A stretch of DNA of 64,000 nucleotides from an uncultured Rikenellaceae bacterium (GTDB taxonomy: Bacteria > Bacteroidota > Bacteroidia > Bacteroidales > Rikenellaceae), in the NCBI GenBank assembly GCA_944325305.1, contig CALUZO010000017.1, positions 1 to 64,000 of the forward strand. Direction: 5' to 3'. A program made the translations under genes and the position numbers. Shown piece after piece: positions 8,620 through 18,594 of this stretch (position 1 is the first letter of the stretch; every line of letters starts with the position of its first letter). Below the pieces are notes generated by a model, which made no database searches, was not told the origin of the DNA, and was given only the letters and a program-made list of their open reading frames with translations.

Positions 8620-9258
8620 ATGAAAACCAAAGTATTGATCATGGCGGCCATGATCGGCATGGCATCGGCCGCCAAAGCACAGCAAACGAAGGATATCAAA
8701 CTGCCGCAACCAGAAATGTCCCTGGAAGCGACACTTATGGATGCTTTTAAAGAACGCAAATCGACACGCGAATTTTCTGAAAAGGAACTTTCACTGCAAG
8801 AACTTTCCGGACTTCTCTGGGCTGCCAACGGTTACAACAGACCTGAAGAAAAAAAACGCACCGCTCCTACCGCCATGAACCGACAGGAAATAGACCTGTA
8901 TGTATTTACCAAAGACGGCATCTACCTTTACGATGCGGCTACGCATAGTCTGAAACAGGTCTCGGCAACAGACGGGCGCGAATATATAGCAGCGGGCCAG
9001 GACTTCGCCAAAGATGCCCCGGTATCTCTTTTGATAGTTTCCGACATGAACCGCTTCGGAAGCAACGACCAGAATGCACGAGCCATGTCGGCGGCTGACG
9101 GCGGCATGGTATCCCAGAACATATCGCTGTTCTGCGCAGGCGCCGGCCTTGCAACCGTACCACGCGGCACAATGAACAAGGCAAAAATCGCGGAACTTCT
9201 CGGCCTCGGCGAGAACCATATTTTGTTGCTGAACCATCCCGTAGGACACAAAAAGTAA
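8620..9258 (+). CDS. Exported nitroreductase/SagB-type oxidoreductase family protein
   Basis: A 212-residue protein with an N-terminal signal peptide (hydrophobic core at about 4-15, then AKA before Gln21), followed by a nitroreductase-like FMN domain. Family features include the RKSTREFSEKELSLQELSGLLWAANG opening and the GGMVSQNISLFCAGAGLATVPRG segment. Proteins of this set are common in Bacteroidota and are often annotated as SagB/ThcOx family. Export to the periplasm is unusual for FMN nitroreductases in general but regular for this subgroup. Substrate unknown. It may be co-transcribed with miaA. Confidence 0.8.
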   Translation: MKTKVLIMAAMIGMASAAKAQQTKDIKLPQPEMSLEATLMDAFKERKSTREFSEKELSLQELSGLLWAANGYNRPEEKKRTAPTAMNRQEIDLYVFTKDGIYLYDAATHSLKQVSATDGREYIAAGQDFAKDAPVSLLIVSDMNRFGSNDQNARAMSAADGGMVSQNISLFCAGAGLATVPRGTMNKAKIAELLGLGENHILLLNHPVGHKK

Positions 9259-9273
9259 CGGCGACAAATAGGG

Positions 9274-9304
9274 TTTGGTAATTGCGAAAATTATTGTACT
9301 TTTG
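9274..9304 (+). promoter_or_regulatory. Promoter of tRNA-Leu
   Basis: TTTG (9274-9277), a 19-nt spacer and TACTTTTG (9297-9304) fit the Bacteroidota consensus. The tRNA begins about 60 nt downstream. Confidence 0.75.
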
Positions 9305-9366
9305 ATGCCGTTAAAGAGGGATGATGCCATCTCAAAACCGTGGTGCCGCTCTTTCGCACAATGGCT

Positions 9367-9452
9367 GCCCGGATGGTGGAATTGGTAGACACGCCGGACT
9401 TAAAATCCTGTGGACAGCAATGTCCGTGCCGGTTCGATCCCGGCTCCGGGTA
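9367..9452 (+). tRNA. tRNA-Leu (anticodon UAA)
   Basis: An 86-nt class II tRNA. The acceptor stem GCCCGGA (9367-9373) pairs with TCCGGGT (9445-9451), leaving discriminator A at 9452. The anticodon loop reads CTTAAAA with anticodon TAA, a long variable arm is present, and the T-arm contains GGTTCGATCC. CCA is not encoded. It has its own promoter and a strong terminator immediately after, so it is a single-gene unit. Confidence 0.96.
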
Positions 9453-9453
9453 C

Positions 9454-9486
9454 ATAGAGGACTGATATTCAGTCCTCTATTTTTTT
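9454..9486 (+). terminator. Intrinsic terminator of tRNA-Leu
   Basis: A 12-bp stem (9454-9465 with 9469-9480), a 3-nt loop and a seven-T run (9480-9486) directly follow the tRNA. Confidence 0.9.
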
Positions 9487-9915
9487 GTAAAATCATTCGC
9501 GTAACAAGACGAATCAAGGTCTAAAATTCAAGCAGCCTCAGACCACACTCAAAAAACAATCCGCAAACGACCTACAAAATATTATCACCGACACGCTCTG
9601 CCGATTTATTTGCCAATAACGGCTCTGTCCGTAACAACAAAAACTCAATATTAGGCAACAGTTACGTGTTCTCACATTGGAACTGTCAGATTGAAACTCA
9701 TCGGACAGATCGTCTACATCAATCTCTTTCTCACTCACCAGGACTATTTTACACAGCCGTTTCTGTTTGGATACAGATTCGATTGAATGTCGACATGCAA
9801 AAATCAACAAATGCCCTGAAACCAGTGAAAAACAATGCTGCATCCGGTGTTGCAGTGACAGGTATATCGCAATTTAACATTACAAACAAGCAATAGAAAC
9901 ACTAAGAATTGGGTA
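9487..9915. other. Gene-free stretch before the hmu operon
   Basis: About 430 nt without a convincing gene. Short open frames exist on both strands but show no recognisable domain, promoter or signal peptide. I see no repeat or stable hairpin of note. It could hold operator sites for the haem operon. Confidence 0.5.
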
Positions 9916-9946
9916 TTGTGCGACCATCGACGCTCCGGTAATTTTG
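9916..9946 (+). promoter_or_regulatory. Promoter of the hmu operon
   Basis: TTG (9916-9918), a 20-nt spacer and TAATTTTG (9939-9946) lie 25 nt before the first operon gene. I could not recognise a Fur box. Confidence 0.6.
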
Positions 9947-9971
9947 TCACCGACAAATAAAACCCAACGAT

Positions 9972-10796
9972 ATGAAAATCAAATCTATTCTTATGATTTC
10001 TATTGCGCTCTTCATGATGTCTTGCGACAAAGAGGAGCCAGATTCGAAAACGTTCAACATTGCAGGCAGTTACAAAGGATACACGCTGGCCAACTGCAAT
10101 TATTTTCAAAACATGATCTCGCCTGACGAAACCGTCGTAATCACGAAAAATACGGACGGTACCGCCTCCGTATCGTTTACTTCCGCCTCATGGGGTGAAT
10201 TTACAATCACCGATGCGCAGGCGAGTGTGAGCAAAGACCTCTGCACCCTTTCGGGCAGCGGACAGACCCAAATGGGCATGGGCGGAAGCACCTCATTGTA
10301 TGAGTGCACCTTCACGGCCAAAATCAAATCGCAGACCGACGCCAGAATGGAATTCACAATTCCGGACGTCATGGGCGGCATGACCATCACCTTCCAAACG
10401 GGCGACGCTCCGGCCGACCTGCTGCTGGCCGGCACATATGAAGGATACACGGATGCCGACTGCGACTATTTTCAGGATCGTTATACCGACGACGAGAGCG
10501 TGACGTTGACAGCCAATGGCGACGGAAGTCTGAAAGTCGTATTCGCATCCGCCTCGTGGGGAACCTTTACCGTTGAATCTGCCACCGTAACCAAAGAAAA
10601 TGAAGATTACCTCTTTAGCGGAAGCGGCAAAGTCTCCATGGGAATGGGCGGCTCGACAAGCGACTACGACTTTACGCTGAGCGGACGAACCAATTCTGCC
10701 AAAGACGACTTTTCGATCGCATTCAACGTGCCGACCGTCATGGGTGGACTGACAATTACGCTGCTGCCGGGAATAGCACCTACACCGGAAGAGTAA
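9972..10796 (+). CDS. Lipoprotein with two calycin-like beta-barrel domains
   Basis: A 274-residue lipoprotein. The signal peptide ends at Cys18 (MMSC), followed by acidic residues. Two tandem repeats of about 115 residues follow. Each begins with a Gly-Xaa-Tyr-Xaa-Gly-Tyr-Thr motif and a Cys-Xaa-Tyr-Phe, contains ASWG and SGSG then a MGMGGST signature, and ends near VMGG-TIT. This matches the calycin-like family (Pfam Calycin_like). Calycin barrels often bind small hydrophobic ligands, so a haem- or porphyrin-handling role beside HmuY is plausible but unproven. It is the first gene of the haem operon. Confidence 0.75.
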   Translation: MKIKSILMISIALFMMSCDKEEPDSKTFNIAGSYKGYTLANCNYFQNMISPDETVVITKNTDGTASVSFTSASWGEFTITDAQASVSKDLCTLSGSGQTQMGMGGSTSLYECTFTAKIKSQTDARMEFTIPDVMGGMTITFQTGDAPADLLLAGTYEGYTDADCDYFQDRYTDDESVTLTANGDGSLKVVFASASWGTFTVESATVTKENEDYLFSGSGKVSMGMGGSTSDYDFTLSGRTNSAKDDFSIAFNVPTVMGGLTITLLPGIAPTPEE

Positions 10797-10819
10797 CCCT
10801 ACAAAAAAGCAAGACTGCC

Positions 10820-11473
10820 ATGAATCGCAAACAAACCGGAATGTTATTGTCGGGAGTGACACTTCTGTTGTCGCTTGCGGCCTGCAACGGGATATTCGAG
10901 GGCATTTATGACGAGCCCACATCCGAAACGGAAAACGAATACGGATTTATCCACGTCGATGAAGGAAGCCGTACGGGACGCATATATATCGACGCTACGG
11001 ATTACACCGAATGGCACTATGTCGACATGCAAGGCAAGCAGGTAACGACAACACCGGTAGATGAAGCTGCCCCCGAAAACTGGGATTTTGCCGTACACCG
11101 TTACGATACCAAGACCAATGGCGCGGCTGTCTGGGAGAGTGCAGCAAGTGATTTCACGTCGCTTCCCTCGCCCGCATCAGTACCGTCCGAAGCATTCGTG
11201 CACGATGAATGGACCACGGACCGCATCACGGTCGACATGTCGCAGATGATGGATGGCGTGATTCTCTACGCCGATGATTACTGGAACCCGTGCCTTTCGC
11301 GCTGGCTCGATGTCGACACCTCGACCATGCCGCCTATATATACCCTCTCGGCAAAGGTCTACCTTCTCCGATTGGGCGACGGCACCTATGCAGCTCTGCG
11401 GCTGACTAACTTCATGAACGATGCTGCCGTCAAAGGTTTCATGACCATCGACTACCTCTATCCCGTTGAATGA
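10820..11473 (+). CDS. hmuY: HmuY-family haem-binding lipoprotein
   Basis: A 217-residue lipoprotein: signal peptide with lipobox LAAC (Cys22), then one HmuY domain. The family pattern WDFAVHRYDTKTNG is present near residue 90, and the protein ends in the conserved beta strand AALRLTNF. HmuY of Porphyromonas gingivalis captures haem at the cell surface and passes it to the receptor HmuR. The stop overlaps the start of the receptor gene by four bases (ATGA), so the two are coupled. Confidence 0.88.
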   Translation: MNRKQTGMLLSGVTLLLSLAACNGIFEGIYDEPTSETENEYGFIHVDEGSRTGRIYIDATDYTEWHYVDMQGKQVTTTPVDEAAPENWDFAVHRYDTKTNGAAVWESAASDFTSLPSPASVPSEAFVHDEWTTDRITVDMSQMMDGVILYADDYWNPCLSRWLDVDTSTMPPIYTLSAKVYLLRLGDGTYAALRLTNFMNDAAVKGFMTIDYLYPVE

Positions 11474-13623
11474 TGATGAAACAGATTCTACTCTCTCTTT
11501 TCGGAGTGCTGTTTGCACTACAGACCCAGGCTCAGCACAAAATATCCGGTACCGTTTCGGATGCTGCGGGCCGGCCGCTCTCCGGAGCAGCCGTTAGCGT
11601 CAAGGAGTCGCCGACGTTCGGAACCGTAACTGATGCGAAAGGCCATTACGAACTCAGCCTACCCGACGGTACATATAGAATCAGCGTCTCGTTCGTCGGA
11701 TATGATCCGTCTGAAAAAAATGTGATCGTCGATACTCAATCCCGCAAATTGGACTTTCTGTTGTCGGAGAGAACTACGATGATTGATCAGGTAGTGGTGA
11801 CTGCCACACGCACGCCCAAACTTCTGAAAGATGTGCCGATCGTTACACGTGTCATCTCCGATGCCGACATCAAACGTGTGGATGCAACCCACATCGGCGA
11901 TTTACTGCAAACCGAGTTGCCGGGTATCGAATTTTCCTATTCGATGAACCAGCAGGTTTCGCTCAACATGTCCGGTTTCGGCGGCAACTCGGTGCTGTTT
12001 CTCGTGGATGGGGAGCGGCTGGCGGGCGAAACGCTCGACAACATAGACTACAGTCGTCTCAGTATGGGAAATGTCGAGCGAATCGAAATAGTCAAGGGGG
12101 CCGGCTCTTCACTCTACGGATCGAATGCCATCGGCGGTGTGGTGAACATCATCAGCCGGGAGTCGCAGGAGCCATGGTCGGTCAACCTGAACGGCCGTTA
12201 CGGGGCACACAACGAGCAGCGCTACGGAGGATCGGTCGGGTTCAATCAGGGCCGGTTCAATTCGATGACCAACGTGCAGTACACCTCGATCGATGCCATA
12301 GACCTCTCGAAGGGCACAGACAATGCAGAAGTCGGCGATTACAGCACAATCTACGGGGCTTCGACGCTGAACGTCAGGGAGCGACTCGTCTTCACGGCGG
12401 CCGACGGTTTGAGATTTACGGCCCGAGCGGGTTATTTCTTTCGCGAACGCGACGCTTCTGGAAGCATCAAGGAGCGTTACCGCAGTTTTTCAGGAGGTTT
12501 GAAGGGCAATTATGCCATCACAGAGGCCGATGATCTGGAGCTATCTTATGCCTTCGACCAGTACGACAAGAGCGACTATCTGATTCCCAATTCCCGCGAC
12601 GTGCGAGATTACAGCAATGTACAGAACACACTCCGCACCATCTACAACCATACCTTCGCCGACAAACATATTCTCTCTGTCGGAGGAGACTACCTGCACG
12701 ATTATCTGATGTCCTACCAGTTCAGCGACAACGGAAGCCATACGCAGCACACGGCCGACGCCTTCGCTCAGTTCGACTGGAATCCTCACCGCCGGTTCAA
12801 CCTCATAGCCGGGCTGCGGTTCGACTACTTCCCGGAGGCACGCCTTTCACACCTCTCTCCGAAACTCGGCGTGATGTATAAAGCAGATGATTGCTCGTTG
12901 CGCGCTTCATACGCAGGCGGATTCCGTGCCCCGACACTCAAGGAGATGTATATGGACTTCTATATGGGCAACATATTCATGATTTACGGCAATCCAGAAC
13001 TGAAAGCGGAAACAAGCCATAATTTTTCTCTCTCGGCCGAATACATGAAAGGTCGGCACAATTTTACCGTAACATGGTTCTATAACCTCGTGGACAATCG
13101 TATCACCACGGCATGGAATCAAGAGTTGGCCGGGCAGGTCTACACGAACATGGCGCCCTTGCAGGTAGCCGGAGCCGAGACCAATGCCACAGGCAAGTAT
13201 CCTTGTGGTCTGTCGTGGCGCGTATCGTATGCCTACACCCGGGAAATGATCGAGAAAGGACAACCACTGCTCTCATCGACGCGTCCACATACGGCTACGG
13301 CACACCTGGCTTACGACAAGGCGTGGAAGAACTACGGTTTGAGTCTCGCCCTGACCGGGCGTTACCTTTCGGGCGTCACGTGCGATGTATATACCGCACT
13401 GACATCATATGAAGAGACCGTACGGCAAACATATCCTGGATATACGATCTGGAAACTGAGCCTTGTACAGCATCTGTGGCAGGGAGTGGACCTCACACTG
13501 GCCGTAGACAACCTTTTCAACTATCGGCCAGACTACTATTACAGCAATTCGCCAACGACAACGGGAACAACCTGTTCAGTGGGGCTTTCGCTGAATCTGG
13601 AACAATTTTTCAAGAGCAAATAG
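11470..13623 (+). CDS. hmuR: TonB-dependent haem receptor (HmuR-like)
   Basis: A 717-residue outer-membrane receptor. Parts in order: signal peptide (ending near AQTQAQ 21), a carboxypeptidase-regulatory-like domain (about 24-98), a TonB-box-like DQVVVTA (106-112), the plug (about 115-225), and the beta-barrel to the C-terminus, which ends in Lys after a typical aromatic-rich last strand. FRAP (485-488) and NPEL (508-511) correspond to the FRAP/NPDL motifs of haem receptors. This and the neighbouring hmuY indicate haem or haemoprotein uptake. Any of three consecutive ATG codons may be the start; 11470 overlaps the hmuY stop. Confidence 0.9.
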   Translation: MMMKQILLSLFGVLFALQTQAQHKISGTVSDAAGRPLSGAAVSVKESPTFGTVTDAKGHYELSLPDGTYRISVSFVGYDPSEKNVIVDTQSRKLDFLLSERTTMIDQVVVTATRTPKLLKDVPIVTRVISDADIKRVDATHIGDLLQTELPGIEFSYSMNQQVSLNMSGFGGNSVLFLVDGERLAGETLDNIDYSRLSMGNVERIEIVKGAGSSLYGSNAIGGVVNIISRESQEPWSVNLNGRYGAHNEQRYGGSVGFNQGRFNSMTNVQYTSIDAIDLSKGTDNAEVGDYSTIYGASTLNVRERLVFTAADGLRFTARAGYFFRERDASGSIKERYRSFSGGLKGNYAITEADDLELSYAFDQYDKSDYLIPNSRDVRDYSNVQNTLRTIYNHTFADKHILSVGGDYLHDYLMSYQFSDNGSHTQHTADAFAQFDWNPHRRFNLIAGLRFDYFPEARLSHLSPKLGVMYKADDCSLRASYAGGFRAPTLKEMYMDFYMGNIFMIYGNPELKAETSHNFSLSAEYMKGRHNFTVTWFYNLVDNRITTAWNQELAGQVYTNMAPLQVAGAETNATGKYPCGLSWRVSYAYTREMIEKGQPLLSSTRPHTATAHLAYDKAWKNYGLSLALTGRYLSGVTCDVYTALTSYEETVRQTYPGYTIWKLSLVQHLWQGVDLTLAVDNLFNYRPDYYYSNSPTTTGTTCSVGLSLNLEQFFKSK

Positions 13624-13638
13624 AAAAGCTATCAGAAC

Positions 13639-16600
13639 ATGATACATAAAGTAAAAATCCTGATCGTCGGGATTCTGCTTGCCGCTATATTGGGTGTTGC
13701 GGTATGGAACATCTGGTTCTCGGCCACACGCATCGCCTTTGTAAACTACCAGGCCACGACCCTCGGCGAGATCGCGCGGGCCAACGACCATCCAAGAATC
13801 CGCCTCGCAACCGTCGAGCCGGAGGAGTTCGACCGACTGGGAAACTACGACATAATGCTGATAAACGGAATGGGTATACGCATCACAGCCGAGGAGCGTA
13901 CCCTGTTACAGCAAGCTGCAGAAAAGGGACTTGTCGTCATCACAACCATGGCAACCAACCCTGCCAATGAGATCATATCGGCCGATTCGGCCACTGTGAC
14001 CACGGTCAAGAGATATCTCAACGGCGGAGGTCGGCAAAACTACCGTAATCTGCTCACTTACCTGCGCCGTACGGTTGACGGCAAAAGATTCGACACGGAC
14101 GAATCCGAAGAGCCTGTCGTACGCGAACTGAAGCAGTTCTATCATGCCGATCCATCGGATCCCGATGCAGAGGAGTCGGACTTCGGCAGCGTGGAGGCTT
14201 ACGAAGCTTTCCTTACAGAGCACGGGCTGCTGAAGTCGGGCGCTCCCCGGGTGATCGTAACGGGACAGATGGGCGAACCCGCTGAACTCGTTGCCAGGCT
14301 TGAACAGAGCGGCAACGTGGTCTATCCTCTCCGCAACCTGCTGGATGCCGTACAAAACAGACAGGCCGATTCGATCCGTCCATCGGCGGTGATCAACATG
14401 GCGCACGGACGCCTGGGAGATGCGGTCGTAACCTATCTGAAACGACAGAATATCCCACTCTTCGCACCGCTCAATGTCAATCGTTTGGTTGACGAATGGG
14501 AAACTGACAAAATGGGAATGAGTGGAGGTTTCCTGTCACAAAGCATCGTGATGCCAGAGATCGACGGAGCAATTCGGTCTCAAGTGCTCTTCGGGCATCG
14601 CCTCGACGGCGAAGGGCTGCAACAGGTCCATGCCATTCCCGAACGGCTGGAACGGTTCGTCGAAACGGTGAACCGCCACATCACCCTGCAACGCAAACCA
14701 AACAACGAAAAACGCATCGCCATCTACTACTACAAGGGACCGGGCCAAAATGCGCTTACCGCCTCGGGCATGGAGGTTGTTCCTTCGCTCTACAACCTGC
14801 TCGTGCGTCTTCGGGATGAGGGCTACCGAGTGGAAAACCTCCCTGAATCGCCAGAGGAATTGAGCACGCTCATACAACGGCAGGGAGCCGTTTTCAACGA
14901 TTATGCCCACGGAGCCAAGAACGATTTTCTGAAAGATGGCCATCCGGTACTTATTTCGGCCGAAGAATATGCCGCCTGGACATCAGAAGCCATGTCGACA
15001 GAACTAATGGCCGAGGTAGCTGCGCTCGACGGTGAATTTCCGGGCCATTACCTCTCCGACGAACAGGGGCGGCTGGCACTGCCGCGCATCGAACTGGGCA
15101 ACATCGTACTGCTGCCGCAACTGGCTGTCGGAGCAGGCGACGACGACTTTGCCATCGTACACGGCACCAATGCCGCGCCCCCACATGTCTATATCGCCTC
15201 ATACCTATGGGCTCGTTACGGTTTCCGCGCCGATGCGATGATCCACTTCGGCACGCACGGCAGCTTAGAGTTCACCCCATGCAAGCAGGTGGCACTGAGC
15301 GGCAGCGACTGGCCCGATGTTCTCGTTGGAGCGACACCTCACCTTTACATCTACTCCATCGGCAACGTCGGCGAAGGGATAATCGCCAAACGCCGCTCGT
15401 ATGCCACGCTTCAGTCGTACCTGACCCCGCCTTTCATGGAGAGCGGCGTGCGCGGCATCTACAACGAACTGAGCGAAGCGATACAGACCTACAACGAACT
15501 GCTCTACGCCGACGGACAGCCCGACACGAAAGCCGCTGCACTGCACGTAAAGCGACTGACCGTCGAACTGGGCATCCATCGCGAACTGCGTCTCGATTCG
15601 CTGTCGGATGAGCCCTATACCGAGGCTGAAATCGCCCGCATCGAGTCATTTGCCGAGGAGCTTGCCGCAGAGAAAGTTACCGGTGAACTCTATACGATGG
15701 GCGTACCATACTCCGCAGAACGGATTCGCAGCAGTGTCTTTGCCATGTCTACCGAACCGATTGCCTATTCGCTGCTGGCGTTGGACAAGTTCCGCGGCCA
15801 GGCCGGCGCCGACCTGGAAAAACACCGCACGCTCTTTACACGCCGCTACCTCGAACCGGCCCGTGAACTGGTCGGACGCCTTCTGAACGGGATGCAGCAG
15901 CCGACCGATGCATTTATCTGCTCGACGGCAGGCATTTCGGCCGCAGAGTTGGAGAAGGCTCGTGAAATTCAGCAGTCGCTCTCCGCTCCGCAGGACATGA
16001 TGGCCCGCATGATGGCGATGATGTCGTCAGGCGCGCCTATGCAGCATCCGGCCGGCGTTCCCAAATCGGACCAGGAAACTGCGAAACACCCTTCGTGGAT
16101 CCCCAAAATAGGCAAGCGTCCCTCAAACACAGATCAGACCACGAAAAAGCCAGAACCCGATGCCGCCACAATGGCCGACATGATGAACCTCGGAAAGAAG
16201 TATTCGAAAGAGGAACTGGAATCAGCACGGATCGTTACAGAACTTGAACGCACGATCCGCAACGTCGGCAACTATCGACATGCGTTGGAGCAAAGTCCCG
16301 AGGCCGAATTCACATCGTTGATCAATGCTCTGAATGGAGGCTATACGTCGCCGTCGCCGGGCGGCGACCCCATTGCCAATCCAAATACGCTGCCTACGGG
16401 CCGCAATCTCTACGCCGTCAATGCCGAGGCGACGCCGAGCGAGCAGGCCTGGGAGCGCGGCCGGGAACTGGCCAATGAAACCATCCGCATGTACCGCGAA
16501 CGTCACCACGACTCACTTCCCCGCAAGGTTAGCTATACGCTATGGAGCGGAGAATTTATCGAAACCGAAGGTGCAACTATAGCACAGGTACTCTACATGC

Positions 16601-17892
16601 TTGGGGTCGAACCCGTACGCGATGTTTTCGGTCGCGTCAACGATCTGAGACTCATCCCTTCCGAAGAACTGAAACGTCCCCGTATCGACGTGGTGGTACA
16701 AACCAGCGGACAGTTGCGTGATCTGGCGGCATCGCGTCTGTTTCTCATCTCGCGGGCTGTCGAGATGGCTGCAGCGGCGAAAGATGACCTTTACGAGAAT
16801 TTCGTGACCCAAGGCGTTGTCAATGCCGAGCAGTCGCTCATCGACAAGGGGCTTTCACCAAAAACAGCCCGCGAAGTATCGACATATCGTGTTTTCGGCG
16901 GAGTCAACGGCAATTACGGCACGGGCATTACCGGCATGGTACAGAGCGGTGACCGTTGGGAAAACTCCTCGGAGATCGCCGCGGTATATCTGCAAAACAT
17001 GGGCGCCTACTACGGCAGCGAACAGGAGTGGGAACAGGTACGGCAATATGCCCTGGAGGCTGCGCTGACCAATACCGATGCTGTCGTGCAACCGCGCCAG
17101 AGCAACACATGGGGTGCGTTGAGTCTCGACCATGTATACGAATTCATGGGAGGCATGAATCTGGCCGTGCGCAACGTCACGGGCAAGGAACCGGATGCTT
17201 ACCTAAGCGACTACCGCAACCGCAATCGAGTGCGTATGCAGGAACTCAAGGAGGCAATCGGCGTGGAGAGTCGCACGACGATCTTCAACCCGAACTACAT
17301 CCGCGAGAAGATGCGTGGCGGAGCGAGTGCCGCCGCCGGGTTTGCCGAGGTAGTGCAGAACACCTACGGATGGAACGTCATGAAACCCGATGCCGTTGAC
17401 AACGAGCTTTGGGATGAAATCTACGATGTCTACGTGAAGGACAAGTTCGGTGTGGGAATGCGCGACTATTTCGAGCGACAGAACCCGGCGGCACTGGAAG
17501 AGATTTCGGCCGTGATGATGGAGACGGCCCGCAAAGGGATGTGGCATGCCTCGGAAGAACAACTCGCCGCGCTCGCTGCGCTCCATACAGAGCTGGTCGA
17601 CAAACACGGTCCATCGTGCTCGGGATTCGTCTGCGACAACACCAAACTGCGTGCATTCATTGCTTATAAAAGTACGCCAGAAGCATCTCAAACCTACGAG
17701 CAGCAAATACGTGAAATCCGCGAAGTGTCGCTCGACGGCAAGAAAGAAACGGTTCTTAAACGCGAGGAACTCGCATCAAACGACCATACGACAACGATAG
17801 TCAGCAATAAAGTGGTTGCCATACTGGTTGTTGTAGCCATCGGAGTGCTGATCTATCTCATACGCCGTCGTCGCAAAAAGATTGAAGCCTGA
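13639..17892 (+). CDS. hmuS: Membrane-anchored CobN/magnesium-chelatase-like protein (HmuS)
   Basis: A 1417-residue homologue of the large chelatase subunits CobN/BchH, with a hydrophobic anchor at each end (about 5-27 and 1388-1407, the latter followed by RRRRKK). The chelatase core is recognised by IHFGTHGSLEF starting at Ile535, the following NVGEGIIAKRRSYA, and the C-terminal CSGFVCDN. A linker near 787-845 is rich in Met, His, Pro and Lys. In Bacteroidales haem operons this protein is called HmuS, and published work has connected it with removing iron from haem without oxygen. That role, rather than cobalamin synthesis, is supported by the neighbours: no cob genes are nearby. The stop overlaps hmuT. 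Confidence 0.88.
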   Translation: MIHKVKILIVGILLAAILGVAVWNIWFSATRIAFVNYQATTLGEIARANDHPRIRLATVEPEEFDRLGNYDIMLINGMGIRITAEERTLLQQAAEKGLVVITTMATNPANEIISADSATVTTVKRYLNGGGRQNYRNLLTYLRRTVDGKRFDTDESEEPVVRELKQFYHADPSDPDAEESDFGSVEAYEAFLTEHGLLKSGAPRVIVTGQMGEPAELVARLEQSGNVVYPLRNLLDAVQNRQADSIRPSAVINMAHGRLGDAVVTYLKRQNIPLFAPLNVNRLVDEWETDKMGMSGGFLSQSIVMPEIDGAIRSQVLFGHRLDGEGLQQVHAIPERLERFVETVNRHITLQRKPNNEKRIAIYYYKGPGQNALTASGMEVVPSLYNLLVRLRDEGYRVENLPESPEELSTLIQRQGAVFNDYAHGAKNDFLKDGHPVLISAEEYAAWTSEAMSTELMAEVAALDGEFPGHYLSDEQGRLALPRIELGNIVLLPQLAVGAGDDDFAIVHGTNAAPPHVYIASYLWARYGFRADAMIHFGTHGSLEFTPCKQVALSGSDWPDVLVGATPHLYIYSIGNVGEGIIAKRRSYATLQSYLTPPFMESGVRGIYNELSEAIQTYNELLYADGQPDTKAAALHVKRLTVELGIHRELRLDSLSDEPYTEAEIARIESFAEELAAEKVTGELYTMGVPYSAERIRSSVFAMSTEPIAYSLLALDKFRGQAGADLEKHRTLFTRRYLEPARELVGRLLNGMQQPTDAFICSTAGISAAELEKAREIQQSLSAPQDMMARMMAMMSSGAPMQHPAGVPKSDQETAKHPSWIPKIGKRPSNTDQTTKKPEPDAATMADMMNLGKKYSKEELESARIVTELERTIRNVGNYRHALEQSPEAEFTSLINALNGGYTSPSPGGDPIANPNTLPTGRNLYAVNAEATPSEQAWERGRELANETIRMYRERHHDSLPRKVSYTLWSGEFIETEGATIAQVLYMLGVEPVRDVFGRVNDLRLIPSEELKRPRIDVVVQTSGQLRDLAASRLFLISRAVEMAAAAKDDLYENFVTQGVVNAEQSLIDKGLSPKTAREVSTYRVFGGVNGNYGTGITGMVQSGDRWENSSEIAAVYLQNMGAYYGSEQEWEQVRQYALEAALTNTDAVVQPRQSNTWGALSLDHVYEFMGGMNLAVRNVTGKEPDAYLSDYRNRNRVRMQELKEAIGVESRTTIFNPNYIREKMRGGASAAAGFAEVVQNTYGWNVMKPDAVDNELWDEIYDVYVKDKFGVGMRDYFERQNPAALEEISAVMMETARKGMWHASEEQLAALAALHTELVDKHGPSCSGFVCDNTKLRAFIAYKSTPEASQTYEQQIREIREVSLDGKKETVLKREELASNDHTTTIVSNKVVAILVVVAIGVLIYLIRRRRKKIEA

Positions 17893-18590
17893 TGGAGAGT
17901 GTAGTACTTGTCATGATGATCGTGGTCTGCTTCAATTATCTGTTGAAGCAGACCTGGCGCAAGCCCTATTTCGTGGTGTTCTCGGCTTTCATATGCGCCA
18001 TGTTTGTAGGGCTGACATGGCCTTTGGCCATCGAACAGTCGAGAAATCAGATATCAAGCTGGTTATCCGACTCCGACCTTATGCTCGATCTATCGGTAGT
18101 TCTTACGCTTGATGTTGCCCTGCAAATGGCATTCTGCATGGTGGCAGCACACATACATTCGGCAGGAAATGTAAAACCTTCTGTCGTATGGGGCTATCGC
18201 TTTCTACGCTGGTTTCCGGGGCTTCTCATCTTTCCTGTGCTCTTCGGTCTGCTTGTCACAACTATCTTCGCCCTGCCCGGCGTATCGTTCTCGCAGACAG
18301 CCTGGACACTGGCCGCTATAGTCGCGGTGGTAATTCCTCTGGGGCGTTGGGCGTTGAAGCACCTCCTACCCGAAAAGGAGATCCGCCTCGAACTGCTCTT
18401 TCTCTCGAATGCGCTGATCGCCGTACTTGGAATCATCTCCACGGTAAACGGCCGCACGGCCGTTGTCGGTGTGACAACTGTCGACTGGATGTCACTGGTC
18501 GGCATGACAGTTCTCGTTGCTACAGGATTGATGCTCGGCGTTGCAGTTTTCCGAATCAAACAAAAACATATGAATAAAAAACAGAAATAA
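17892..18590 (+). CDS. Polytopic membrane protein of the hmu operon (HmuT-like)
   Basis: A 232-residue integral membrane protein with about six hydrophobic segments (roughly 3-18, 27-47, 64-88, 106-128, 134-152, 167-187 and 197-218, some of which may be re-entrant) and a basic C-terminal tail. I recognise no catalytic motif. The start codon overlaps the hmuS stop by one base, and a MotA/ExbB-like gene follows after four bases, so it is part of the same machinery. It most likely forms a membrane platform for HmuS or a porphyrin/iron passage; this is inferred from position only. Confidence 0.7.
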   Translation: MESVVLVMMIVVCFNYLLKQTWRKPYFVVFSAFICAMFVGLTWPLAIEQSRNQISSWLSDSDLMLDLSVVLTLDVALQMAFCMVAAHIHSAGNVKPSVVWGYRFLRWFPGLLIFPVLFGLLVTTIFALPGVSFSQTAWTLAAIVAVVIPLGRWALKHLLPEKEIRLELLFLSNALIAVLGIISTVNGRTAVVGVTTVDWMSLVGMTVLVATGLMLGVAVFRIKQKHMNKKQK

Positions 18591-18594
18591 AACC

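Noticed and set aside
9538..9843. 101-codon minus-strand frame after tRNA-Leu
   Set aside because: No domain, promoter or homology that I recognise; composition unlike neighbouring genes.
13639..17892. Cobalamin biosynthesis (cobaltochelatase CobN) as the role of the chelatase-like gene
   Set aside because: No cob/cbi genes or B12 riboswitch nearby; the flanking hmuY, haem receptor and membrane anchors point to haem.
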